From: Phormidium tenue FACHB-1050
GTDB lineage: Bacteria; Cyanobacteriota; Cyanobacteriia; Pseudanabaenales; Pseudanabaenaceae
Length of the DNA: 64,000 nucleotides
NCBI RefSeq assembly: GCF_014696925.1
Contig: NZ_JACJQY010000001.1
Location: forward strand, 248,001-312,000
Direction of reading: 5' to 3'
Below are positions 27,512-35,765 of the stretch, piece by piece. The position numbers and the translations under genes are program-made. Under the pieces are notes generated by a model, which was given only the letters and a program-made list of their open reading frames with translations, was not told the origin of the DNA and ran no database searches. Positions within the stretch are counted from its first letter, which is position 1. The number at the start of each line of letters is the position of its first letter.

Positions 27512-30500
27512 ATGACTGCACCCGTCATTCCTAACTCTAATTCTTCGATGCGCCGATTTCTAAAAATCGTCAACCTGCGTCCAGACGAAGCTGAACGCAC
27601 ATTTTTGATGTTTTTATTTTACGGTGCAACATCGATTGGAGCAGTATGGCTTGAGTATTCTAGTTCTACCTTGTTCCTTCAAGCCTACACAGCCGAAAAT
27701 CTGACTTGGGTATACATTGCCACCGCTTTTGTGGTGACGGCTTTAGGTGTGTTTTATTCATGGCTGCAAAAAATATTTCCTTTGCGTTGGGTGATGCTAG
27801 GCATATCCTGCTTGCTGGCTCTGCCATTGCCTTTGGCATGGATGGGACTCATGCAAGAAGGCAAATCATTTATATATATGGCGGCGGTATTCGGGATTCG
27901 CCTGTGGGTTGAGGGGATTTATGTACTAAGCAATATTAATAATGATATTGCAGCCAACCAGTTGTTTAATATTCGGGAAATTAAACGAGCTTTTCCCCTA
28001 ATTAGTACAGGCATTATTGTTGCGGAAATAGTAGCGGGGTTTTCCTATCCACTGTTGGTAAGTTGGGGTGGGGCAACGAATATGACCCTTGCCACTTGTT
28101 TGATGTTAGCGATCGGATCTGGCGTACTGTTTTATCTGAGTACCCGCTATAAACAAGCTTTTCCTAACTCTGTTTATAACAGTGAAGAAGATCGCGAAAT
28201 TTCTACCCGTACGCTAAAAGGCAACATCCGCAAGTATGTTTGGCTGTTGTTTGGCTTCTTTATTGCTGCTCAAGTTTTATTTTTTATGATTGAGTTTCAG
28301 TATCAGTCACAACTGGAAATTCATCTAAAAACTGAAGAAGCGATCGGCAGCTTTCTGGGTATTTTTGGCGGAATTATGGGGGTTTTTAAGCTGGCTCTCC
28401 AGCTTTTTGGCTCTAGTCGAATTATTGAACGAATTGGGGTGTTTTTTGCGGTATTGATGCCCCCTATAGGCATCATCATCACAGGTATGATCGCAGGGTT
28501 TGCTCCATTTGGTCTGTTGACAGGTTTTGTGGTTCTGAAATTCTTTGATGAATTATTTCGGTTTACGATTGTGGCGGCGACAGCACCTACACTCTTTCAG
28601 GCTGTACCAGACATATTTCGTAGCCAGATTCAATCTTTTGTGCGGGGTATTGCCGATCCCTTGGCGACGGGTGGAGCAGGAGTATTAATCTGGGTTGTCA
28701 GTGAGATTTTTAGGCTTAATGATGTCAGTGATGCTATTTCTGCTCAGTGGTTTGCAGGAGTAATTGTCCTTGTTGCTATTGTCTGGGTAATAGTTATTTG
28801 GTTATTGCGACGTGGATATCTGGAGCTTTTGATCCAGAGTGTGGAGCGTGGGCAATTGAGCTTGCTAACTGTTGATACTCGCGAAGTGCGTCGGGCGGTG
28901 TCGGAGTCGATGACTAGAGCCGAAACCCAGACGGAGCAATCGGTCTGTATTGACCTATTGACGCAAATTGTGCCGCAAGCTGTAGGTGAGACCCTTGCGC
29001 CGATGTTGTCACAAATGACCCCAGATTTGCAGGCGCAAAGCATTGCCGCCATGCTGGAAAATCCTGAGTCTAAGTATTTGTCCTATATACGCGAAGTGAT
29101 GCAGTCTCCTAATGCATCGCCGCAGGTACAAGCTCTATGTCTGCGCTACGTATTGATCGCCGATGAAAAAAATCGTGATATTGATGGATTACGCAAGTAT
29201 TTAGGCCCAGAACAAAATCCGATTATTCGGGGCACTGCGGTGGCTTTGATGATGCGACTGGGGGCTTCGTCACAGGTTGCTGAAGCTACTAATACTTTGC
29301 GGCATATGATTACCAGCTCATCACAACCTGAGCGGGTGTTAGGTTGTCGAGCTTTAGCTGAAGCCGCCTTTATGCAGTCTCTGCGTTTTTATGTACCGCA
29401 ATTATTGCAAGATCCATCGATTGAAGTGCGTTGTGCTTTGCTTAGAGCGATCGCTGCTACTCGTACTAGCGAATATTTCCCATCGATTATTCGGGGTTTA
29501 CATTACAAAGCAACGCGCAAAGCGGCTTACGAGGCTTTAGTAACCCTTGGTGATGACGCGATTCCCTCTTTGCTAGAACTATCCTTTAGCGATCGCAGCC
29601 CCGACACTGTCCGCATAATTGCATGGGATATTTTGGGTGAAATAGGCTCACAGGCTTCCATTGCGGTGCTAGCCAATAATTTGGCTAAATCTTGGGGTAA
29701 GCATCGACGACAAATTTTGCGGACGCTTATACGCATACCTCAAGAGCAAGGCATTGAAGCGATCCTTGAACTGATCGGGCGTAGTGGTATCGAGAAAATG
29801 GTGGTGCAAGAGCTGGGGGTGATGACTGAGGCTTGGGCGGGTGTAGTCGATCTGTCGGTGGAGCAATTCTCGACCACAGAGGCTAGTCTATTAATCGAGT
29901 CGTTGCAGAATGAAGCGATCGGTAGCTTAGAACGAATTTTCTTGATGATGAAATTACTTTATTCAGCATCAGCAATTCAGGCGGCGGCTTTTAATATTCT
30001 TTCTGACTCCAAGAGCAGTTTGGCTCGCGGCATGGAAATCTTAGACAATACCGTTGACTTAAGCGTTAAACAAATTATTTTGTCAGTGGTTGACAATCGC
30101 TCGATCGCTGATAAATTAAGCGTTCTTGCGAGCATTCATCCTTATGAGCCTCTGCTGCCATCTAAACGGTTACACCAACTTGTGGATTTGCGTTATTGCC
30201 TATCAGACTGGACGTTGGCTTGCTGTTTTCATGTGGCGCGGACACAATATTGGAGTGTGCCTGCGGAGTCTATGTTGAAATGTCTAGAACATCCCACAGG
30301 ATTTGTGAGGGAGGCGGTTATTTCTTATTTGCAAGTTGCTTCGCCGCGATCGCTGCTTAAGGTTTTGCCACGTCTACTAAAGGATCGTGATTCTTTGGTG
30401 CTTGCCCAAGCAAGGGCTATTTCCTACTACTTTCAAAATAATGGCAAAAACATCCTAAATCTAAGTGATAATTTGCATGACAGTAATGATATAGATACTG

Positions 30501-30550
30501 AGATAAAAGCCAGAATGGGCGGCAAACCAAATGGGTATGGGGAGTCTTAG
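27512..30550 (+). CDS. Npt1/ATP-ADP-translocase-like transporter with C-terminal HEAT repeats
   Basis: A 1012-residue protein from ATG 27512 (MTAPVIPNSN). Residues about 30-450 form about 12 membrane segments resembling MFS or nucleotide (Npt/Tlc) transporters, starting RRFLKIVNLRPDEAERTFLM. From about 540 to 990 it is a soluble helical solenoid with HEAT-like units (for example IIRGTAVALMMRLGASSQVA, SIEVRCALLRAIAATR, TVRIIAWDILGEIGSQASIA). The transported compound is unknown; Tlc-type proteins exchange ATP and ADP in intracellular parasites but cyanobacterial relatives are uncharacterised. It is followed 3 nt later by a cyclic-nucleotide-binding gene, suggesting a regulated complex. Confidence 0.83.
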   Translation: MTAPVIPNSNSSMRRFLKIVNLRPDEAERTFLMFLFYGATSIGAVWLEYSSSTLFLQAYTAENLTWVYIATAFVVTALGVFYSWLQKIFPLRWVMLGISCLLALPLPLAWMGLMQEGKSFIYMAAVFGIRLWVEGIYVLSNINNDIAANQLFNIREIKRAFPLISTGIIVAEIVAGFSYPLLVSWGGATNMTLATCLMLAIGSGVLFYLSTRYKQAFPNSVYNSEEDREISTRTLKGNIRKYVWLLFGFFIAAQVLFFMIEFQYQSQLEIHLKTEEAIGSFLGIFGGIMGVFKLALQLFGSSRIIERIGVFFAVLMPPIGIIITGMIAGFAPFGLLTGFVVLKFFDELFRFTIVAATAPTLFQAVPDIFRSQIQSFVRGIADPLATGGAGVLIWVVSEIFRLNDVSDAISAQWFAGVIVLVAIVWVIVIWLLRRGYLELLIQSVERGQLSLLTVDTREVRRAVSESMTRAETQTEQSVCIDLLTQIVPQAVGETLAPMLSQMTPDLQAQSIAAMLENPESKYLSYIREVMQSPNASPQVQALCLRYVLIADEKNRDIDGLRKYLGPEQNPIIRGTAVALMMRLGASSQVAEATNTLRHMITSSSQPERVLGCRALAEAAFMQSLRFYVPQLLQDPSIEVRCALLRAIAATRTSEYFPSIIRGLHYKATRKAAYEALVTLGDDAIPSLLELSFSDRSPDTVRIIAWDILGEIGSQASIAVLANNLAKSWGKHRRQILRTLIRIPQEQGIEAILELIGRSGIEKMVVQELGVMTEAWAGVVDLSVEQFSTTEASLLIESLQNEAIGSLERIFLMMKLLYSASAIQAAAFNILSDSKSSLARGMEILDNTVDLSVKQIILSVVDNRSIADKLSVLASIHPYEPLLPSKRLHQLVDLRYCLSDWTLACCFHVARTQYWSVPAESMLKCLEHPTGFVREAVISYLQVASPRSLLKVLPRLLKDRDSLVLAQARAISYYFQNNGKNILNLSDNLHDSNDIDTEIKARMGGKPNGYGES

Positions 30551-30553
30551 GCA

Positions 30554-31000
30554 ATGTTAACCAGTATTGATCGATTGCTATTGGTGCGCGGAGTTCCAAT
30601 TTTCAAGGAATTGCGCGATGACTTCTTGGTACGCCTTGCTTCGATCATGAACGAGGTTTCCTATCCGTCTGGCAAAATGATCTTTGCCCAAGGTCAAGAG
30701 GGGCGATCGCTATATATTGTGGTTGCGGGGCGAGTGCGGGTGCATTTGGGGGATAAGGATCTGGTTCTTTTAGATAAGGGTAGTTGTTTTGGGGAAATGT
30801 CGCTGTTTGATGCAGAACCGCGATCGGCTTCGGTAACGGCTATTTCGAGTTGTGATTGTCTGGTGCTAACGCAGCAACAGCTATATGAAGCGATCGATGA
30901 AACACCTGATATTGCGGTAAATATTATTCGCTTACTATCCCGTCGTATTCGCAGCCAAAATATTCAACTCAATGAGTTGCAAGCTGCTAACCCTAAATAA
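30554..31000 (+). CDS. Cyclic-nucleotide-binding domain protein
   Basis: A 148-residue single-domain cNMP-binding protein. The beta-roll shows GKMIFAQGQEGRSLYIVVAG and the phosphate-binding cassette FGEMSLFDAEPRSASVTAIS, including the E and R that contact the cyclic phosphate in CRP. The C-helix is present but no HTH DNA-binding domain follows, so it is not a transcription factor. It lies 3 nt after the HEAT-repeat transporter and probably senses cAMP or cGMP for it (inference). Confidence 0.9.
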   Translation: MLTSIDRLLLVRGVPIFKELRDDFLVRLASIMNEVSYPSGKMIFAQGQEGRSLYIVVAGRVRVHLGDKDLVLLDKGSCFGEMSLFDAEPRSASVTAISSCDCLVLTQQQLYEAIDETPDIAVNIIRLLSRRIRSQNIQLNELQAANPK

Positions 31001-31048
31001 GAAAATAGCGGCGCAAAGCGCCGCTATTTTCTTATTTAGGGTTAGCAG
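30984..31048. terminator. 31-bp-arm palindrome covering the end of the cNMP gene
   Basis: A perfect palindrome of two 31-nt arms around an aaa loop, core gcggcgcaaagcgccgc. The left arm includes the last five codons and the stop of the cyclic-nucleotide-binding gene. A second hairpin (agcagtgcgg / ccgcactgct, about 31043-31072) shares bases with its right end. It probably terminates both this gene and the convergent gene at 31081. Confidence 0.75.
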
Positions 31049-31080
31049 TGCGGTGCTTCGCCCCGCACTGCTATTGCTTT

Positions 31081-32715
31081 TTATCCATAGGGTCGTGGAT
31101 AGGTTTTTAGCATGGGTGAGGCGCGATAGACTGGAAAAATTTGAACTGCTTGACCGCCACGTTTAATGGGAATATCCGCAATTTTTTCTAGCGATTGAAA
31201 GTAACCTGCATATTTATCTAAGGGTTGTGGGAATCTTTCATCTTTTAGAAATTGCTCGGAAGTGATGTAGAGCGAAGTCTTACCGACAAAATCTTCAGCT
31301 TTGCTCCAATAGGCAAACCCGCGTAAATCTTCATCAAAACAGGTAACTTTCTTGCCCAGTGGCTCGATCGCCATGCCCACTTGCCCTGCCACAAAGAAAT
31401 TATTGCTAAATACAAAATCTGATTTTGCTAATTCTGCTTTGAGCATGGGTGAATCAACAAAGGCTTGACGTAACTGCTCAATGTCAATCATCTGGGTGGA
31501 AGGATCATCTTTAGCTTCCCAGAAACCACCTGCGATCGCCGCATCTCCTCCTTTCTGCGCGATCCCCAAATGCACATGTAGTAATCCAATTAGCAACAGC
31601 GGCAAAATTACTACCCCCGATCCCCAAAGCCAATTGCGAATAAATTTGGGACGCTTTAACTGCACTTGAGCAGCCCGTTCGCCCAGTAAAAGTGTTGCCC
31701 CAAAAAATCCTGGCATATGCCATGAGGGCAAGATTTGGATAAATCCACCCATAAAAGTAAATCCAAAGAAAATTGGTGCTGATACGCAGAGGATTAGCAA
31801 TCTTTTGGTACGTAAGATATCGTCGGCGATCGCTAATTCATGGCTATTTTCATCAGTTTTTTCTTGTCTTGTAGGAACTTTTACCAACTCCCCCAATGTC
31901 CGAAAACTTGTCCACCATAAAGGAAACCCGAAAGTAGGGAACAGATAACCCAGCGCTAATAGAATGGTTACCAACAATCGCTCTAGGTTGTAGCCCTGCG
32001 AAGGCACAGCCCGCCCACTCTGAAAGCGAAATGAGGCAAATTCATGTTGGTAATTCCAGATCAGCACGGGAGAAATGGCGATCGCAAATAAAGCGATCGC
32101 TACTAAAGTCCATCCTGAGAATAAAGCTACTCGATGGCGACGGCTGAACAAGCAAAATAGTACTAATCCGCCACCGAGAAGCACTCCATGATATTTACCT
32201 AGAAATGCGAGACCGACTAGTAAACCAATAATGGCAAGGCGATAGGTCGGTTTGTAATCATGAACTTGATTAGCAACTTGATCAGGCGGAAAAAATTCTG
32301 TAGCGGCAACCCATAAGCAAGCTGCCCAGAAAAACATCAAGGCATTATCAGGCAAGGTCAGAATACCAAAGGCAATCTGGAAAATCGGAATTGTGGTCAA
32401 AATCGCCAGAGTTAAAGTGGCTGTGCGATCACCAAACAGTTTACGACTAGCCAAATAGGAAAAAATTAATGTCCCCGTATACAGTAAAACGCCCCCAATT
32501 CGTAAGGTTAAGGGCGTAACCGCACCCGTCAGCCAGATCCCAATTCCTGCGGTAAAAGCCACTAGTGGTGGATGATCGAAATAGCTTAGGTTTAGATTTT
32601 GGGTATATAGGTAATAGTAAGCTTCGTCAAAGCCGATGTTGAGATAGATCGCGCATACAGCCCTAAACAGGAAACCCCACAATAATATGGCGATCGCCCA
32701 CTTATGAATTTTCAC
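31081..32715 (-). CDS. Glycosyltransferase family 39 membrane protein (PMT/ArnT-like)
   Basis: A 544-residue polytopic protein. NIGFDEAYYYLYTQNLNLSY near residue 30 carries the catalytic D-E of GT39/PMT enzymes, followed by FDHPPLVAF, the usual D-H-P-P motif. About 10-11 membrane segments and a soluble C-terminal domain follow. Such enzymes use polyprenyl-phosphate sugars to glycosylate proteins or lipid A at the periplasmic face. Acceptor unknown. It is transcribed alone, convergent with the transporter pair. Confidence 0.88.
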   Translation of the reverse strand: MKIHKWAIAILLWGFLFRAVCAIYLNIGFDEAYYYLYTQNLNLSYFDHPPLVAFTAGIGIWLTGAVTPLTLRIGGVLLYTGTLIFSYLASRKLFGDRTATLTLAILTTIPIFQIAFGILTLPDNALMFFWAACLWVAATEFFPPDQVANQVHDYKPTYRLAIIGLLVGLAFLGKYHGVLLGGGLVLFCLFSRRHRVALFSGWTLVAIALFAIAISPVLIWNYQHEFASFRFQSGRAVPSQGYNLERLLVTILLALGYLFPTFGFPLWWTSFRTLGELVKVPTRQEKTDENSHELAIADDILRTKRLLILCVSAPIFFGFTFMGGFIQILPSWHMPGFFGATLLLGERAAQVQLKRPKFIRNWLWGSGVVILPLLLIGLLHVHLGIAQKGGDAAIAGGFWEAKDDPSTQMIDIEQLRQAFVDSPMLKAELAKSDFVFSNNFFVAGQVGMAIEPLGKKVTCFDEDLRGFAYWSKAEDFVGKTSLYITSEQFLKDERFPQPLDKYAGYFQSLEKIADIPIKRGGQAVQIFPVYRASPMLKTYPRPYG

Positions 32716-32738
32716 TCTAGATTCCTTTGTTTAATGTA

Positions 32739-32787
32739 CAAACAATTTTTCAAATCCTTACTTTGTAAGGATTTGAAAAATTGTTTG
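32739..32787. repeat. Perfect hairpin with 23-bp arms
   Basis: The arm caaacaatttttcaaatcctt plus ac, then a ttt loop, then the exact complement. It lies 24 nt upstream of the GT39 start codon, so it occupies the 5' leader or promoter of that gene. Confidence 0.65.
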
Positions 32788-32917
32788 GTTTTGACCATCA
32801 ATATTATCGCAACACAAATGATCAGTATCTGGGCATAATCAAAAACTAGATCCAAAACTCATGATGCACGCTGCGCGTACATCATGAGTTTTGGCTTTTT
32901 ATATTTAATTGCGCCTC

Positions 32918-32963
32918 CAAAGATTATTGGTGCGGCGCGAAGCGCTGCACCAATAATCTTTGA
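32918..32963. repeat. GCGC-core palindrome
   Basis: The arms caaagattattggtgc and gcaccaataatctttg flank ggcgcgaagcgct, one inner mismatch. A related but less regular palindrome with outer arms ccaaaactcatgat / atcatgagttttgg is at 32852-32894. Confidence 0.65.
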
Positions 32964-32970
32964 GGGGGAG

Positions 32971-33022
32971 TAGCAAATGATAGTAGGGGCAATTCATGAA
33001 TTGCCCCTACTATCATTTGCTA
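32971..33022. repeat. Perfect 52-bp palindrome
   Basis: Two 26-nt halves with no loop. The inner 28 nt, gtaggggcaattca and its complement, equal the palindrome at 47872-47899. The outer arms (tagcaaatgata...) are private to this copy. It lies 46 nt before the start of the next gene. Confidence 0.75.
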
Positions 33023-33067
33023 TATAATTCAGCATGATTACGTGAAAACTAGACGGAGTAGATCGAG

Positions 33068-33331
33068 ATGCCGAGAGAACCCAGAAAGCCTAATGAATAC
33101 ATCGTGCATTTAAAGCTAGAAGGCGGACAGGAAGTCACCACAAAATTTACAACTATCGAAGAAGTTAAAACTTGGTATGCATCGCAATTCAAGGCAAAGG
33201 CAAATGAGGATGATCTTATGCCCATTCCAGTGCGGGCCGAATTAAATGAAATTTTGTTAGTCCGTCCTAAGCGCGTTATTGCCATTCATGTTGAGCCGAT
33301 TTACTCCTCTAGTGTCGAAATGTTTGCATAA
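33068..33331 (+). CDS. Small conserved hypothetical protein
   Basis: An 87-residue soluble protein, MPREPRKPNEYIVHLKLEGG at the N-terminus, with alternating beta-like segments and a helical middle (TTIEEVKTWYASQFKAKANE). It ends in RPKRVIAIHVEPIYSSSVEM. I recognise no domain; it looks like an orphan cyanobacterial family. A GGAG lies about 15 nt upstream (gacggagtagatcgag) together with a closer GAG, so ATG 33068 is plausible. A palindromic terminator follows immediately. Confidence 0.65.
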   Translation: MPREPRKPNEYIVHLKLEGGQEVTTKFTTIEEVKTWYASQFKAKANEDDLMPIPVRAELNEILLVRPKRVIAIHVEPIYSSSVEMFA

Positions 33332-33338
33332 AATTTTG

Positions 33339-33383
33339 CATAAAATTAAAAGGGGGACGCATTGCGCCCCTTTTAATTTTATG
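33339..33383 (+). terminator. Terminator after the 87-residue gene
   Basis: A 17-bp perfect stem (cataaaattaaaagggg / ccccttttaattttatg) with an 11-nt GC-rich loop, 8 nt past the stop codon. The EamA transporter gene starts 14 nt beyond it. Confidence 0.65.
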
Positions 33384-33396
33384 TGACCAAATTTCA

Positions 33397-34326
33397 ATGC
33401 TTTTACACCAAGTTTCTGGGCGATCGCGTTTAGGGCTAGCGCTATCGTTGCTCACAGTTTTACTATGGGGATTTTTAGCGATCGCTCTCAAGATTGTCCT
33501 CCAAGAGCTAGATCCCTTCACCGTTACTTGGTTTCGCTTTACTGTTTCAGGGGTTGTGCTGGGAATATATTTAGCGCTACGCCAGCAACTGCCAACATGG
33601 CAACAATTGCAGAAAGTTTCCTTACCATTGTTTTTAGTAGCTGTGGGCGGACTCTCGCTCAACTATATTTTGTTTTTAATTGGCGTAGGTAAGACCTCAG
33701 CCAATAATGCTCAAGTAATTACCCAAATCGCACCCGTGATGATGGGAATGGCTTCATTGGTCATTTTTAAAGAAAAATACAACTATCGCCAATGGGGTGG
33801 GGTGGCAATTCTCGTTTGTGGGCTTTTGCTTTTTTCCCATGATCAAGTGCGATCGCTCATTACTACCCTCGACACATATTTATGGGGTAATACTCTTCTA
33901 GTCCTAGGGGCGATCGTTTGGGCTTTTTATGGACTTGCTCAAAAGCAGCTATTACTTAATCTGCCTTCGACTTCTGTATTGTTATGTCTCTATCTCAGTG
34001 CAGCTATGCTATTTGCACCAATGGCTCACCCCGATAGACTCTTGACTCTATCGGGGCTACCGTTGATCGCCCTCATTTTTTGCGCTTTCAATACTTTGAT
34101 TGCCTATGGTGCATTTGCGGCTGCGCTCGAACATTGGGAAGCCTCGCGGGTCAGTGCGGTGATTACCCTTGCGCCCCTTGTCACCTTAGCTGCGTCGGCG
34201 ATCCTGCCTAATTTTGTTCCGCAATTTTTACCACCATCACCTCTAAGTTTATTGGGCTATACAGGGGCGATCGCCGTAGTACTTGGCTCGATGATTATTT
34301 CTTTAAGCTCAACTTCTAAAACCTAA
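33397..34326 (+). CDS. EamA-family DMT transporter
   Basis: A 309-residue membrane protein of the drug/metabolite transporter superfamily with ten predicted helices in two EamA repeats. The first begins ALSLLTVLLWGFLAIALKIV and contains LDPFTVTWFRFTVSGVVLGI; the second begins WGNTLLVLGAIVWAFYGLAQ. TSANNAQVITQIAPVMMGMA is the typical helix-4 loop. Substrate unpredictable (amino acids, nucleotides and other metabolites are known). Monocistronic. Confidence 0.9.
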   Translation: MLLHQVSGRSRLGLALSLLTVLLWGFLAIALKIVLQELDPFTVTWFRFTVSGVVLGIYLALRQQLPTWQQLQKVSLPLFLVAVGGLSLNYILFLIGVGKTSANNAQVITQIAPVMMGMASLVIFKEKYNYRQWGGVAILVCGLLLFSHDQVRSLITTLDTYLWGNTLLVLGAIVWAFYGLAQKQLLLNLPSTSVLLCLYLSAAMLFAPMAHPDRLLTLSGLPLIALIFCAFNTLIAYGAFAAALEHWEASRVSAVITLAPLVTLAASAILPNFVPQFLPPSPLSLLGYTGAIAVVLGSMIISLSSTSKT

Positions 34327-34352
34327 AGAAACGCTTTGCGCCTCCTTAATTT

Positions 34353-34455
34353 GTACCAACCCACGAAAGTGTTGCAACACTTTTGTGAATTGAAAATCAA
34401 ATCCAGTAAGGGTTTTAAAAACACAAAATGGCTAAGCCATTTTGTGTTTTGTTAT
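34353..34455 (+). repeat. Family A dispersed repeat
   Basis: Full-length copy with small changes in the left end (gtaccaacccacg). Its right end (tgttatt) overlaps the stop codon of the minus-strand lipoprotein gene, whose TAA lies at 34455-34457. Confidence 0.8.
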
Positions 34456-35030
34456 TACTCGTTAATTTTAAATGAACCGAGAAAGCGATCAACATCAGCA
34501 TTTGAAAATTTAGTTGCAGGAGCTAATACAAACATTTGATAGAAACGACGATTGTCACTAAGACAAATGCGACCTTTAAATAAAGCCTCAATAGCCTGTA
34601 TTTTCCCACTAGCTTCAAAATCACGGCATGAAGCTTTACCCAGCTTAGACTCCTTTGAAGTTGTCACTTTACCCTTCAATCCACCCACAATCCCTTTCAT
34701 CGCTTCATCCAATCGCGGCTGAATTTCATCGTCAGGAAATTTTTCAGGGAAATCAGCATAGCTAGCAAAGTAAGCTGAATCCTTAAACTCAGAAACTGCC
34801 ATATTCATCTTCACTGTGGCAATTTCAGTTTTTCTCTCCTCAGCTCTCTCTTCTGGCTTGTTCGGCATCTGCACGCTAAACTTTCCAGCCTCAGAGGTAT
34901 AGTCTTGCCATGTATTTGAGTTTGTTATTGGTTTAGTTTGGTTAGGATTTTCGCTATTTATGGTAGATGGCGTACAAGCGCTTGTAACCAATAAAACTAA
35001 GCCAACAGTAAAAGAGGCAGATCTTGTCAT
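34455..35030 (-). CDS. Predicted lipoprotein of unknown function
   Basis: A 191-residue protein from ATG 35030 (MTRSASFTVGLVLLVTSACT). The signal peptide ends at the lipobox VTSAC, so it should be lipid-anchored. A Thr/Asn/Ser/Pro linker leads to WQDYTSEAGKFSVQMPNKPE, a pattern common in cyanobacterial secreted proteins of unknown function, and then DFPEKFPDDEIQPRLDEAMK and FLGSFKINE. An alternative ATG at 35042 adds four residues before the signal. No catalytic residues recognised. Confidence 0.75.
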   Translation of the reverse strand: MTRSASFTVGLVLLVTSACTPSTINSENPNQTKPITNSNTWQDYTSEAGKFSVQMPNKPEERAEERKTEIATVKMNMAVSEFKDSAYFASYADFPEKFPDDEIQPRLDEAMKGIVGGLKGKVTTSKESKLGKASCRDFEASGKIQAIEALFKGRICLSDNRRFYQMFVLAPATKFSNADVDRFLGSFKINE

Positions 35031-35100
35031 ATTCAATCCCATGCTTCACTTTGTAATGTAGATAAAAGCATAAAGCTAACCGATTACACAACACTAAAAA

Positions 35101-35160
35101 CCCCAAAAACAAGAAGTGAGGGGCGGCGCAAAGTGCCGCCCCTCACTTCTTGTTTTTGGG
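35101..35160. repeat. GCGC-core palindrome with about 28-bp arms
   Basis: The left arm starts ccccaaaaacaagaagtgag and continues to ggcggcgc; the right arm starts gtgccgcc and ends ttgtttttggg. The arms differ from all other palindromes of the class except for the core. Confidence 0.75.
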
Positions 35161-35162
35161 AT

Positions 35163-35230
35163 AATACCAATTCACGAAAGTGTGGCAATACTTTTGTGAA
35201 TTAAAAACCAAACCCAGTAAGGATTTTATA
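35163..35230 (+). repeat. Partial family A repeat
   Basis: The left hairpin and the central accaaacccagtaagg block are kept; the right hairpin is missing and replaced by unrelated sequence after ttttata. Confidence 0.75.
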
Positions 35231-35258
35231 GCAAAAACAGAGTTAGCTAGTACAAACC

Positions 35259-35313
35259 AAAACCCAAGAATCGAGTGGCGGCGCTTCGCGCCGCCACTCG
35301 ATTCTTGGGTTTT
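35259..35313. repeat. GCGC-core palindrome with 26-bp arms, family D-like context
   Basis: A perfect palindrome, arm aaaacccaagaatcgagtgg then cggcgc, ttc loop. The outer aaaacccaagaa and the following atgtcct match the element at 51477-51593, so this may be a truncated family D copy. Confidence 0.7.
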
Positions 35314-35396
35314 ATGTCCTAAGCAAAACTTGTTTTGGGATAAAAGCCAGTCTGCTAGACATTTTCACTAGATAATTAAAAAACTTTTGAAAAAGG

Positions 35397-35427
35397 TTGC
35401 ACGATTGGCACACTTATACGCTATAGT
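35397..35427 (+). promoter_or_regulatory. Possible promoter of tRNA-Asn
   Basis: TTGCAC at 35397-35402 and TATAGT at 35422-35427 resemble sigma-70 -35 and -10 boxes with a 19-nt spacer, ending 40 nt before the tRNA. The spacer is longer than ideal, so this is a weak call. Confidence 0.35.
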
Positions 35428-35467
35428 TATTAACGCTGAAGTCATTGACGCAGCAAAACCGCTACTT

Positions 35468-35539
35468 TCCTCAGTAGCTCAGTGGTAGAGCAATCGGCTG
35501 TTAACCGATCGGTCGCAGGTTCGAATCCCGCCTGGGGAG
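35468..35539 (+). tRNA. tRNA-Asn (anticodon GTT)
   Basis: A 72-nt cloverleaf. The acceptor stem TCCTCAG pairs with CTGGGGA (one T-G pair); the D arm is GCTC-AGTGGTA-GAGC; the anticodon arm ATCGG-CTGTTAA-CCGAT places GTT in the loop; the T arm is GCAGG-TTCGAAT-CCCGC. The T stem has an A-C mismatch at its centre, where CCTGC would be expected. The CCA end is not encoded. A strong terminator follows 4 nt later. Confidence 0.95.
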
Positions 35540-35543
35540 TTGT

Positions 35544-35578
35544 AAAAAAGAAGGTATGCAACGCATACCTTCTTTTTT
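35544..35578 (+). terminator. Intrinsic terminator of tRNA-Asn
   Basis: A 16-bp stem aaaaaagaaggtatgc / gcataccttctttttt with an aac loop, the right arm ending in a six-T tract. Classic Rho-independent form. Confidence 0.88.
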
Positions 35579-35590
35579 GTGAATCGTTTT

Positions 35591-35631
35591 AAAAGAGTAA
35601 CGGTAGCGCTAAGCGCTGCCGTTACTCTTTT
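35591..35631. repeat. GCGC-core palindrome with 19-bp arms
   Basis: The arms aaaagagtaacggtagcgc and gcgctgccgttactctttt pair with one G-U-type mismatch around a taa loop. Confidence 0.7.
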
Positions 35632-35660
35632 GGATTGAAGCAAAACTTGCATTGTTATAA

Positions 35661-35765
35661 ATTACACAAATCCACAAAAGTGTGACGACACTTTTGTGGA
35701 TTAAAAAACAAACCTAGTAAGGGTTTAAAGTTAAAAAATGGCGTAGCTATTTCTTAACTTGGTAT
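35661..35765 (+). repeat. Family A dispersed repeat, diverged
   Basis: The hairpin reads aatccacaaaagtgt / acacttttgtggatt, showing paired substitutions relative to other copies. The central block is aacctagtaagggttta. The right end ggtatta supplies the stop codon of the minus-strand GGDEF/EAL gene. Confidence 0.75.

Larger units (their letters stand above)
32716..33067. other. Palindrome-rich intergenic region
   Basis: This 352-nt gap between divergent genes holds four palindromes and no supported ORF: 32739-32787 (23-bp arms), 32852-32894, 32918-32963 (GCGC core) and 32971-33022. The spacing between them is only 8-65 nt. Confidence 0.7.
35043..35396. other. Repeat-filled intergenic region upstream of tRNA-Asn
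   Basis: No gene is supported. Contents are a GCGC palindrome at 35101-35160 (about 29-bp arms, one mismatch), a family A fragment at 35163-35230 that lacks the right-hand hairpin, and a second GCGC palindrome at 35259-35313. Confidence 0.7.

Noticed and set aside
28744-29052. Minus-strand ORF inside the transporter gene
   Set aside because: It is antisense to the conserved membrane and linker region and has no recognisable sequence features.
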